A stretch of DNA of 57,330 nucleotides from NCBI GenBank assembly GCA_030528525.1, contig JAUMYT010000014.1, forward strand, positions 1 through 57,330. The letters are read 5' to 3'. The notes under the pieces are model-generated. The model worked only from the letters and a program-made list of their open reading frames with translations, had not been told where the DNA came from and did not search any database. The DNA is from Pasteurellaceae bacterium (GTDB lineage: Bacteria; Pseudomonadota; Gammaproteobacteria; Enterobacterales; Pasteurellaceae). Positions within the stretch are counted from its first letter, which is position 1, and every line of letters begins with the position of its first letter. Made by a program: the position numbers and the translations under genes. Of the stretch, positions 1-7,507 are shown one piece after another.

Positions 1-5
1 AAAAG

Positions 6-49
6 AACGACGCACTGTATTTCAAACTACTTCACAACAGTGCGTCGTT
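6..49. repeat. 13-bp inverted repeat at left edge
   Basis: AACGACGCACTGT (6-18) and its exact complement ACAGTGCGTCGTT (37-49) are separated by 18 bases. It could be a transcription terminator or operator of a gene lying left of the window. Neither arm is followed by a clear T-run, so the role is open. The rest of 1-179 holds no convincing gene. It contains a degenerate uptake-like stretch near 93-120 (GCAAGTGGTTTTTGCAAAA). Confidence 0.45.
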
Positions 50-179
50 GTGTGCCGTGCATTATAGGGAAAAATTTAAGCCTTGCAAGTGGTTTTTGCA
101 AAAAATTTGAAAAAAGTGATCGCTTGATTATTTTTAAAACGATCTTAGCAATAAACCATCAGATCTTGCTGATTTTTCG

Positions 180-2696
180 CTACAACCCTCTCATTCGTTT
201 GCTGTCTTCTCGTGAGATCTTGGTACTATATAAGCCAATGTAATCACTTCGCTTATCGATCCCCGCATAGATTAAGCTGGAATCCTCGTAACGTTTGAAT
301 TTATACACTGCATCATTCATCAACGCTTCATTAAATACATTTAAATTCACCAGCAACTCAAAATCCTTTTGCGTTAGCCCGGTTACTTTTTGGAATAGCC
401 TCGGCTCAAGTTGCGTAATCACATCTCGCAAGCAATGCTCACGGTAGTCAGTTAAATACATAAACACGGGAATGCGGGTAGCGAATTTGATCAGCTTTTC
501 TTGGATTTGTTTCCTCAGGGATTTGTATTCTTTTTCCTGTTCGGTCAGCTCCTTTTTCTCTTTCGCACTCAAATCGTCGCCTTTTTCTTTTTTGGCTTTT
601 TGCACAGCTTCGGATTTATTGATGATAGTTTCAATATCTTGATTTAACGAACGAAATCCCTCAATGCTCATCAAGGCTTTCATTGCTTGATCGTTTTGGC
701 GAATTCTGTCCAAAGTGGCATTATCCACATTCACCAGTAAGGCACTTTCCCAACGGCGAGCTAATAAGGTTGCCGTTGTACCGCTCATTGCCATATCTAA
801 CACTCCAGCGGCATCAATTTGTTTCATTGAACTGCCATCATACGCCAACACAGGTAAAAAATGGATAAACTCCGCCACTTTCTGTTCTGGGCTAGTGTGC
901 GTGGTGTCTAATCGACAACTGTATTCGGAAATTTGGCGTAATGCACGATCAGGGGCGAAATCGAATACATAACATTGTTGTTTAATGATCTCTTCATTAT
1001 TTGGATCATTATCATCGTAACCTCGCAACACCCAAGGCGTTTGCACACGGAATGCCGCTTGGAAATAAGTTTCAGGGCTAGAGGCGTTGCGGAGCATCAA
1101 AATGCCTGTCCAAGGTGGCACCGATACACCTGTGGTCAGTTTGCCGCAAGAAAGCGTAATGGTTTTGCTGGCAAGCGGATTGTTGGTCATCGCTTTTTGC
1201 ACAGGGGGCAATGCCTCCAACCCAATACCTGCTTGTGTGCCAGCCGCTACAATAATTTCATACTGATGGAAAAATTGGTTCTGCTTTTGTGCCAATAAAT
1301 TTGCCATCGCATAGCAACTCGCTACATTCGGCAAAAACCAAAATGTATGCAATAAATGCCCCAATAAATTCACATCGGAAAACGGCATCGGCGGTTTTTC
1401 CGCCCGAAGTTTGAGCGTATCGAGCGTCATTTCAGGCAATTTATTTTGAATAAAATCCAACCACTTTTGCACCTCTTCTTGATAGGTAAAACGGGCATTT
1501 TTGCCGCTGCCTTTGGCTTCAAAAAACAAATTCAAATCAAATTCGTTAAATTCGCCCTTGCGTGCCACATCACGAATGCTATCAGGTAATTGATAGGTCA
1601 TCATCACCATTTTCGGCAAAGCCAAATATGGATTTTTACCTTGCTTATCTTGCCAATCTGCTTTGGCTTTTTGCTCGTCCGAATACGTCCAGTTAAAAAT
1701 CTGCTCTTCAATAAATTCGCCCGATGCAATCGCCCGAAATGGTGTGCCAGATAAATACAAATAGTGATTAGTGGTAATCGGTAATAAATTTTCATCGAAG
1801 GTTTTCAACGCTTCACTTTCGGCAAAATGTTGCTCTTTTTTATCGTCCTCTCCTTCAAATAAATCTTTGGCATTTTCTCTCCACGCCCCGTAGTGATATT
1901 CATCAAACACCACGCAATCCCAATTGGTGCTGTGCACCCACTCATTTTTCGGCTTGTAACCACCTGCTTTGGTTTTGCCCAAATAATCCTGAAATGAACC
2001 AAAACAGACCACAGGCGAATGAAAATCCACCGCGTCATAACTTAGTCCGCCTTTTGCGACAAATTGCCAGCCTTCAAAATCGGCGTGATTTTGCAAATCT
2101 TCCTGCCACGCATCTTGCACCGCAGGTTTAAAGGTTAAAATCAGCACCTTTTTCCAGCCCATTCGTTTTGCCAATTGATAAGTGGCAAAGGTTTTACCAA
2201 ACCGCATTTTAGCGTTCCATAAAAAGTGCGGTTCTTTTTCACGGTTTTCCTGTTTAAAACTCTCAAAATACGCTACGGTTTTTTCCACCGCTGCTGCTTG
2301 TTCAGGCCGCATACCGAATGATAACGTGCGTTTTTGGGGATTTGCCTTACCTGTTTTCACTTCCAACAACGCTGCTTTCACCGCCTCTAAATCACAACGA
2401 TACCACTCACCGTTCACCTTTTCCACACCGTGTTTTTTCAGCACCCGATGCACGTCAAAATCTTTAAACAGCGAACCATCATCTCGCATCGCAAACTCTT
2501 CCAGCTCGATTTTCCACGTCTGTTCAGGCATTTGGGTCGGATACTGCTCACGCACCCGCTCTTCGGCTTTTTTGCGAGTGGTATAGCCAATTTTTAAGCA
2601 CCTCTGAAAACGACGGTCAGAATAGGCATAGATTTTCGGTGGGATAAATTCTTCAAAATGCACTTTCGGGGTGATAGTAGGGGATTGTTGGTTCAT
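180..2696 (-). CDS. DEAD/DEAH-type helicase with N-terminal GIY-YIG (T5orf172-like) nuclease domain
   Basis: This 838-residue protein is probably the DNA-translocating and cutting subunit of the modification operon. An N-terminal GIY-YIG-like domain is suggested by KIYAY (about 21-25), LKIGYT (34-39) and an Arg/Glu-rich helix. It is followed by a superfamily 2 helicase core: MRFGKT Walker A (about 164-169), DEYH box (about 265-268), SGTPF motif III (about 316) and a late motif VI-like stretch with QAAFRVQTP. The C-terminal third is charged and helical. I chose the ATG at 2696 (MNQQSP) because AGAGAAACACT precedes it as a ribosome-binding site. An in-frame start at 2741 would add 15 residues encoded by the duplicated leader. 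It is last in a leftward operon after two methyltransferase-like genes. The fold assignment is good. The substrate and the question of whether it restricts DNA are inferred. Confidence 0.85.
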   Translation of the reverse strand: MNQQSPTITPKVHFEEFIPPKIYAYSDRRFQRCLKIGYTTRKKAEERVREQYPTQMPEQTWKIELEEFAMRDDGSLFKDFDVHRVLKKHGVEKVNGEWYRCDLEAVKAALLEVKTGKANPQKRTLSFGMRPEQAAAVEKTVAYFESFKQENREKEPHFLWNAKMRFGKTFATYQLAKRMGWKKVLILTFKPAVQDAWQEDLQNHADFEGWQFVAKGGLSYDAVDFHSPVVCFGSFQDYLGKTKAGGYKPKNEWVHSTNWDCVVFDEYHYGAWRENAKDLFEGEDDKKEQHFAESEALKTFDENLLPITTNHYLYLSGTPFRAIASGEFIEEQIFNWTYSDEQKAKADWQDKQGKNPYLALPKMVMMTYQLPDSIRDVARKGEFNEFDLNLFFEAKGSGKNARFTYQEEVQKWLDFIQNKLPEMTLDTLKLRAEKPPMPFSDVNLLGHLLHTFWFLPNVASCYAMANLLAQKQNQFFHQYEIIVAAGTQAGIGLEALPPVQKAMTNNPLASKTITLSCGKLTTGVSVPPWTGILMLRNASSPETYFQAAFRVQTPWVLRGYDDNDPNNEEIIKQQCYVFDFAPDRALRQISEYSCRLDTTHTSPEQKVAEFIHFLPVLAYDGSSMKQIDAAGVLDMAMSGTTATLLARRWESALLVNVDNATLDRIRQNDQAMKALMSIEGFRSLNQDIETIINKSEAVQKAKKEKGDDLSAKEKKELTEQEKEYKSLRKQIQEKLIKFATRIPVFMYLTDYREHCLRDVITQLEPRLFQKVTGLTQKDFELLVNLNVFNEALMNDAVYKFKRYEDSSLIYAGIDKRSDYIGLYSTKISREDSKRMRGL

Positions 2697-2797
2697 AGTG
2701 TTTCTCTTCGATTGATTATAGTGTTGCAGATTTTTCTTCAAATCTGACCGCTTGCAGCTGGCGTTTTGCAGAAAGTCGGGATTTCTCCCCCCCTTGT
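2684..2797. repeat. Duplicated operon leader, copy A
   Basis: On the plus strand this reads ATTGTTGGTTCAT, then TTTCTCTT, GATTGATTATAG, TTGCAGATTT, ATCTGACCGCTTGC, TTTTGCAGAAAGT and CCCCCCTTGTG. The same ordered blocks occur at 4101-4217, roughly three-quarters identical by eye. This copy contains the true start of the helicase gene (MNQQ), its ribosome-binding site, one uptake-like word and one copy of the CAAGGGGG element. It also encodes the last residues of the upstream gene. Confidence 0.8.
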
Positions 2798-3202
2798 GTC
2801 AGTAAATGGTGGAATGACCCACCAACCGTCCACTCGAAATTTATGATGCCCTTTTACGGTCGGATCGAATTCTTCTACTGGTATCACCACATCAAACCCA
2901 TTGCTCAAAAAGGCATCTTCGACGTAAGCATAAAAGAAAGGAGCGGATTTCATCGGTCTAATCCAAACGGCTTTTATCTTGCTTGCCTTCTTAGATTGCT
3001 TAGCCAGTTGCACTAATTGCTCTGCACGATCAACTAACATCTCGTGAATAACTGGGACATTTTTATCAAATGACCACAACTTACGAACAGACTCAGCCTC
3101 ACAGCGTACCAACCACTCGCATTTTTCCGTATATTGTAGGTTAGCCATCACGCCGCTTAAGTTTAAAATTAGCCCATCATAATATTTAACTTGTTTAATC
3201 AT
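2738..3202 (-). CDS. Unknown protein in the amidoligase cassette
   Basis: I do not recognise this 154-residue protein. It is soluble, with no signal peptide or membrane segment. It has a Lys-rich middle (QSKKASKIKAVWIRP), aromatic FFYAYVEDAF, then FDVVIPVEEFDP and a Trp-rich end (VDGWWVIPPF). The last ~15 residues are read from the duplicated leader repeat, so the natural C-terminus may have been replaced when the cassette arrived. I chose the ATG at 3202 because GGAGC sits five bases upstream. A GTG at 3226 and an ATG at 3217 also lie in frame. It follows the amidoligase-like gene by about 33 bases and runs up to the helicase leader, so the two probably form one cassette. No function can be assigned. 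Confidence 0.7.
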   Translation of the reverse strand: MIKQVKYYDGLILNLSGVMANLQYTEKCEWLVRCEAESVRKLWSFDKNVPVIHEMLVDRAEQLVQLAKQSKKASKIKAVWIRPMKSAPFFYAYVEDAFLSNGFDVVIPVEEFDPTVKGHHKFRVDGWWVIPPFTDTRGGEIPTFCKTPAASGQI

Positions 3203-3235
3203 ATTGCTCCATACCATTTGACACACGTTACGTCA

Positions 3236-4081
3236 TCAAACAGACATTTTCATCTGCACGATATTTTTAATCTCTTCGTAATCTTTTACACCTTTGCGAA
3301 CTAGCTTGTTTACCTGATCCACCAACATAAGCTGTTTGGTTATCTGATCAACATCATACACAGCTTGGAACACCCGCACTTCCATCGCCCCGTTCTTACG
3401 AACATTACAACGGTGGTAATGGGTCTGAAGTGTATCGGGTTTCATAAACCCATCTGCCCCTCGCCAATTACGCCTTGCCTTACGTCGTCTACAATATCCG
3501 TTCTCATCCCGACAGGTGATGCCCTTAAAGTCATCATAAAAGTCAGGGTGATCCCAAAAATTGTGAAAGGCTTTCTGTTGCTTAATGGTGTCAAACGGGT
3601 CTACCGTAACGTGCATTGACGCATTGCCACTGTGACGTAGGTACTTACGAATGTGGTAGTCAAGCAAAATACTCTGGATAATGTTAGTAGACTTCGTAAT
3701 ACTCATCGCTGGTAAAATAATCTCAAACCCACGATCTAGTGAGTGATCTTCCGTAATACCGCCGTGACCCCACTTCGTTACGCTACCTAAATAATCATTC
3801 GCAATGATTGCCATATTGCGATAAAAATCATCATACTCAGTCTCACCATCAGTGGTTACTCGATGGAACTCTACCTCGAACTCCACCCCATAACGCCACT
3901 TAATGCGACTGTGTGAATTATCCCCAACCACAGGTGTGCCATACCACATCGCACCACAGATACCACAGGGAAAGCGTTTGTTGCCGTTCCATTTCTCTTC
4001 AAGCTGTTTGATACGCTGTTCTAACCGCTCTTTATCATCGAACTGAAACAGACGTTCATCAGGTGATAAACACTTACACAT
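3236..4081 (-). CDS. Probable amidoligase-fold (COOH-NH2 ligase) protein
   Basis: This 281-residue protein shows, in order, the pattern of the amidoligase family of glutamine-synthetase-like carboxylate-amine ligases. YGVEFEVEF (64-72) matches the first Gly-x-Glu-x-Glu strand. EDHSLDRGFEIILP (111-124) matches the Asp-x-Ser-Leu...Gly-x-Glu segment. SMHVTVD (155-161) matches the His-x-His/Asp strand, and MEVRVF (233-238) the Glu-x-Arg strand. Known family members join amino groups to carboxylates using ATP, modifying peptides or making small metabolites. An N-terminal CKC plus FPCGICG (37-43) suggests a small metal-binding knuckle. I place the start at the ATG at 4081, seven bases after GGAGA; an ATG at 4087 abuts the GGAG too closely. 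Upstream is a relic ATG-Asn-Gln-Gln-stop copied from the helicase start. The family call is by motif reading only. Confidence 0.55.
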   Translation of the reverse strand: MCKCLSPDERLFQFDDKERLEQRIKQLEEKWNGNKRFPCGICGAMWYGTPVVGDNSHSRIKWRYGVEFEVEFHRVTTDGETEYDDFYRNMAIIANDYLGSVTKWGHGGITEDHSLDRGFEIILPAMSITKSTNIIQSILLDYHIRKYLRHSGNASMHVTVDPFDTIKQQKAFHNFWDHPDFYDDFKGITCRDENGYCRRRKARRNWRGADGFMKPDTLQTHYHRCNVRKNGAMEVRVFQAVYDVDQITKQLMLVDQVNKLVRKGVKDYEEIKNIVQMKMSV

Positions 4082-4100
4082 TGACATTCTCCGCTAGGCT

Positions 4101-4217
4101 ATTGTTGGTTCATTCTATTTCTCTTTGATTAACGGTAATGGTTTTGCAGATTTTGAGCAAGATCTGACCGCTTGCGAGCAATATTTTGCAAAAAGTAGGG
4201 ATTTTCAGCCCCCGTTG
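4101..4217. repeat. Duplicated operon leader, copy B
   Basis: This diverged copy of 2684-2797 separates the FRG gene from the amidoligase-like gene. On the minus strand it ends in ATGAACCAACAATAG, which reads Met-Asn-Gln-Gln-stop: the first four codons of the helicase gene (MNQQ) followed by a stop. That shows it was copied from the helicase leader, or the reverse. It also carries one uptake-like word (GACCGCTTGCG) and a CAAGGGGG-type element. Confidence 0.8.
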
Positions 4218-5075
4218 TTACTTATTGCTAGGCGTACGTTTAATTAAATACTCTTTTAATTCATTATTAGCAAACTTGACCGCACCTAACAAATCTGGAT
4301 ACATCGTAGTGTATTCAATACCAATATGTTTTAAATAGGCTAAAATCTCATTTCTCAAATCACTTTTTATATAAATTTTAAACGCACAAAGGTAACCTTG
4401 ATTTAATTTCTCTTTTATATGTTCTCTAATGGAATAATGACTTAAAAAACCTTTTTGAGCAGTAATTCGCCCATAGTAATCCGTTGTTGGAGTAAACCAA
4501 TAACGATTAGAAAATGTGCTACATTCAGGAAAAAATTTACTATTTACAATAAATACCGCACTATAATCACTAATTTCATTGTTTTCTTTTGTTTCAGAAA
4601 ATGCCATAAAGAGTGCTACATATAACGACGAAGACCAATCCATTAAAGGAGTTTTTAAATCATAATGCCGACCTATTGCCCATAGCTCTCTTTCATCGTC
4701 TATATGTGTAATCTTTAATAAAGATTGATCGGTTAATTTTCCCCTTAAATTCATCTTAAAATTGTGAAAAACTTTCTTTTCTATCTCTTGAGTACAAATA
4801 GGGATACTATATTTCTCCACTTCTCTCTCCAAAGTGCAATCTAAAAACCAATCGGCATTAGATTGCCCTCTATATAAAAATTGGCTTTCTTTTTCTTGAG
4901 AGAACATTTCTTTAAATAAAAAATATAATTGTTCTACTGTGTTTATTCTTAAACATTTAAAAGGCACAAACTTTTTATTTTCACAATCTTCCGTTTGGAA
5001 ATCTTGCTCAAGAAAAGATTTTCTCAGATCGATTTCTTTAATTCTTTTGCCATTATGATTTTGATGATTACACAT
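4218..5075 (-). CDS. FRG-domain protein
   Basis: This 285-residue soluble protein has the FRG-domain signature. FLYRGQSNADW near residue 66 is the Phe-x-x-Arg-Gly core. GRHYDLKTPLMDWSSS near residue 136 matches the usual His-Tyr-Gly-x-x-Thr-Pro-Leu-Leu-Asp-Trp block. AQKGFLSHY follows near residue 207. FRG domains are often found in defence and toxin-like loci, but their biochemistry is not settled. The start at 5075 overlaps the end of the methyltransferase gene by eight bases and has GGAGATTGAGA upstream. That overlap ties it to the operon. The gene is much more AT-rich than the helicase or the first methyltransferase gene, suggesting a separate origin. It may be an effector triggered when modification fails; this is inference. 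Confidence 0.75.
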   Translation of the reverse strand: MCNHQNHNGKRIKEIDLRKSFLEQDFQTEDCENKKFVPFKCLRINTVEQLYFLFKEMFSQEKESQFLYRGQSNADWFLDCTLEREVEKYSIPICTQEIEKKVFHNFKMNLRGKLTDQSLLKITHIDDERELWAIGRHYDLKTPLMDWSSSLYVALFMAFSETKENNEISDYSAVFIVNSKFFPECSTFSNRYWFTPTTDYYGRITAQKGFLSHYSIREHIKEKLNQGYLCAFKIYIKSDLRNEILAYLKHIGIEYTTMYPDLLGAVKFANNELKEYLIKRTPSNK

Positions 5076-6663
5076 TCTCAATCTCCATCGGTCGTACCAT
5101 TTTTTCGATAAACTCAATTTCCTCTTGGCTTAAATTATATTTCTGATAAAGCTCTTCATCTGTCCAAGGTTTGGAAAAATCTTGGATTGGGACGAATTCA
5201 TATACACCACGTGGACCATTCTGGGTTTTCTTCTTAATAGAAACTAAATATCTGAAAAACTTAGTTTTAATATAAGAAATCATATTTAAACATTCTTCTT
5301 TTGAAAAATTATGTTTCTCTGGATCATAACCAATCACTAAATACGTTTGAGAGCAAACACTATTAGGTTCTCCATAGAATGGATATCCCAAAATCTGCGT
5401 ATCATTTCCCGTTCCACCTGCAGCAGGAATAAAGACCTTATGATTATTTTTTGATAGAATATTTTTATGCACTTGGTTTTCTGCAACCCAGCCAAAATCA
5501 CGTTTTCCTGAATGGCTATAATAATATTTAACATCTTGTGTGATAGTTTTAACTTCGGAAAAACCTTTCCAAGATGAAGTTAAGCTCTCTTTTGTTGTGA
5601 AGAAATCCTTTGGGCTAACTAAAAAGCTAAAACTATTCTCTTTAATATAATTCATATCTATTTCTTCTATTCTAGACAGTATATTATTTGCTAAAGGATC
5701 TCTAATCACCACCCCCATAGAGTTTAGATATCTTGATTCATAATATGGTTCTTTATCATCTGCTGTCTGATAAAGGTAATAATCGCATTTTCCATTATGA
5801 TTCTTATTCCAAAGAAAATAATTAACACCCCCTTTTGGTGGTGTTCCTGAAAAAATAGCTTCTGCACTTAAAAAATCGTGAATTTCGACAAACTTGTTAG
5901 AACTAAGCATTTCATCAATCCAACTATCAGGAATACCTTCTGTTTGTCTTGTCATCCAACGACTTGGTGTAATCATTACAATATGGTCGGGTTCTAAATT
6001 GATCGCCTGTTGAATAAATTGATGATAAATCGCCTTGGCTTTTGAACTATTTCCGCCGCTATTTCCGACACCTAATTGATAAGGTGGATTACCAATAATC
6101 ACATCAAATTTCATTTTTTCTACGTCCAATACTGTATTTAACTGACTTCTGTGGATAAACGCATAAGCATGGCTTTCTAAATGCTCTCCGCGATCTAATT
6201 CAGCCTGATTAGCCCCACACTCTGTACATCTTCCATTTTCCCAATGGTGTTCAATTCTTTGATAACGAACGTTCCCTTGTTCATCATCAAACACCGTACA
6301 CACCGAGTTGTCACCATTGGCTTTTTTAGAACAGTACAAACTGCGGCGAGAGAGCAAGGCGGTGAGTTCGGTAATTGCGATGCCGTAAAGTTGCCGGCTG
6401 AAAATATGGTTGATGCGTGCCTGCAAATCGGGAATTTGCGTTTCCAAGCCTTGAATCAACCGCTTGGCAATCTCCCGCAAAAACACGCCCGACTTGCAGA
6501 CGGGATCGAGAAACGTGGCATTCGGGTTGCTCCATAAACTTTCGGGCAGGCGGTCGAGCATTTGATTGACAATAGTCGGCGGTGTAAATACTTCATCATT
6601 GGATAAATTTGCCAAACAACTTAATACATCAGGGTTGTAATTGAGAGCAGAGAGATCAGTCAT
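5068..6663 (-). CDS. Eco57I-like N6-adenine DNA methyltransferase, catalytic and target-recognition subunit
   Basis: This 531-residue methyltransferase likely methylates adenine in a specific DNA site. EVFTPPTIVNQML (motif X region, near residue 25) is followed by FLDPVCKSGVFL (near 53), a degenerate SAM-binding motif I, and VIIGNPPYQL (near 190), the catalytic NPPY motif IV. HWENGRCTECGANQ looks like part of a zinc-binding insert. The C-terminal half is probably the target recognition region. The ATG at 6663 overlaps the preceding stop (ATGACTGA), with TTGGAG upstream. Base composition shifts within the gene: the N-terminal third resembles the GC-richer first methyltransferase gene, while below about 6060 it becomes AT-rich. 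That fits a swapped recognition domain. The type of system is uncertain. Confidence 0.85.
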   Translation of the reverse strand: MTDLSALNYNPDVLSCLANLSNDEVFTPPTIVNQMLDRLPESLWSNPNATFLDPVCKSGVFLREIAKRLIQGLETQIPDLQARINHIFSRQLYGIAITELTALLSRRSLYCSKKANGDNSVCTVFDDEQGNVRYQRIEHHWENGRCTECGANQAELDRGEHLESHAYAFIHRSQLNTVLDVEKMKFDVIIGNPPYQLGVGNSGGNSSKAKAIYHQFIQQAINLEPDHIVMITPSRWMTRQTEGIPDSWIDEMLSSNKFVEIHDFLSAEAIFSGTPPKGGVNYFLWNKNHNGKCDYYLYQTADDKEPYYESRYLNSMGVVIRDPLANNILSRIEEIDMNYIKENSFSFLVSPKDFFTTKESLTSSWKGFSEVKTITQDVKYYYSHSGKRDFGWVAENQVHKNILSKNNHKVFIPAAGGTGNDTQILGYPFYGEPNSVCSQTYLVIGYDPEKHNFSKEECLNMISYIKTKFFRYLVSIKKKTQNGPRGVYEFVPIQDFSKPWTDEELYQKYNLSQEEIEFIEKMVRPMEIENV

Positions 6664-7285
6664 TGCCAAGCTCCAAGAAATGGGTGAGGGGATAATCGTC
6701 TTTGATCGGTTGTGGGATAAAGGCTTGTTCGCCTTGGTCGGAAAAGAGCGGGAGATCGCTGAGGTTTTCCACTAAGTCCCGATAGATAAAATCACGCTGT
6801 TTGAATTGATTGCCGATCATTTTCCATTCGGTAAACACAATGTCTCGGTTATCGGCTGTTTTGAGCGAAAGAGCATCGCCACACAGGATATTTTTACTTA
6901 AGATGAAATCCACCGACTGGCAGCATTCTGCCTTGTAACTCTTGGGATAACGCTGTTGATAATGTTCGGCAAATTGATGAGAAAGACGCTTGCGGCATTC
7001 CGCCACGTTATCCGCCAACAATTCAATGCCGTACAGACTGCTGACGGCAAGCACCGCATTGCGTTCGTAATGGTGTTGAATTTTTTTGTGTTTGTCGGCA
7101 ACGGCATTGAGCTTACGGGCTAAAATCGCCGCAAGGAAATTGCCCGTACCACAAGCGGGTTCGAGAAAGGTTTTTTCGGGATTGCTTGCTTGATCTGCCA
7201 CCAAATCGAGCATCGCCTTGACTTCCCGCTCGTTGGTGTATACTTCGCCAAAATCGGCGACGCGTTGTTTGGACTTAACTTGCAT
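6656..7285 (-). CDS. N6-adenine DNA methyltransferase-like protein with SAM-binding motif only
   Basis: This 209-residue first gene of the operon has GEVYTNEREVKAMLDLV (about 13-29), typical of adenine methyltransferase motif X, and a strong motif I, FLEPACGTGNFL (about 40-51). I see no NPPY/DPPY catalytic motif; the expected region reads VFTEWKMIGNQF. The next gene has NPPY but a weak motif I, so the two products may work as a pair. The start codon at 7285 lies inside a stable hairpin that covers the GGGAG ribosome-binding site. Upstream lie the tetranucleotide repeat and a TATAAT box. An in-frame stop precedes the ATG, so the repeat is not translated in this frame. Confidence 0.8.
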   Translation of the reverse strand: MQVKSKQRVADFGEVYTNEREVKAMLDLVADQASNPEKTFLEPACGTGNFLAAILARKLNAVADKHKKIQHHYERNAVLAVSSLYGIELLADNVAECRKRLSHQFAEHYQQRYPKSYKAECCQSVDFILSKNILCGDALSLKTADNRDIVFTEWKMIGNQFKQRDFIYRDLVENLSDLPLFSDQGEQAFIPQPIKDDYPLTHFLELGND

Positions 7286-7307
7286 GGGAGGAACTCCCGC
7301 AAGTTAA
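7275..7307 (-). promoter_or_regulatory. Hairpin occluding ribosome-binding site and start codon
   Basis: TTAACTTGC (7275-7283) pairs with GCAAGTTAA (7299-7307), and GGGAG (7286-7290) pairs with CTCCC (7294-7298), leaving a two-base bulge. On the minus strand this stem contains the GGGAG ribosome-binding site and the ATG at 7285. Folding would block translation of the first methyltransferase gene. Confidence 0.6.
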
Positions 7308-7330
7308 AAAAGAGTGGAAATTTAGATTAG

Positions 7331-7364
<34 letters not shown>

Positions 7365-7396
7365 TAAGCATTATAATGTCCTTTTTAAGGGTCAAG
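7365..7396 (-). promoter_or_regulatory. Candidate promoter of the modification operon
   Basis: On the minus strand TATAAT lies at 7370-7375, a perfect -10 box, with CTTGACCC upstream. The spacing from TTGACC is 14-15 bases, shorter than ideal, so the -35 assignment is weak. The start point would fall at the edge of the GCAC tract. Confidence 0.45.
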
Positions 7397-7470
7397 TAGA
7401 TTTAAAAATAAACGCCATTATTTTATTTTTATGAGGCGAGTTTAGCAAGCAAAGTCAGCCATTTTCGTTT

Positions 7471-7504
7471 GCAAGGGGGTGAGAAAATCACACTTTTTGC
7501 CAAA
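7471..7504. repeat. CAAGGGGG...TTTTTGC dispersed element
   Basis: GCAAGGGGGTGAGAAAATCA followed by the TTTTTGCCAAA half forms one copy of the window-wide element. It lies just past the murI stop codon. The rest of 7286-7507 holds the promoter, repeat and hairpin listed separately. Confidence 0.8.
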
Positions 7505-7507
7505 CCA

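Noticed and set aside
7120-7302. Alternative frame starting TTG near the modification operon leader
   Set aside because: It is an out-of-frame shadow of the first methyltransferase gene.
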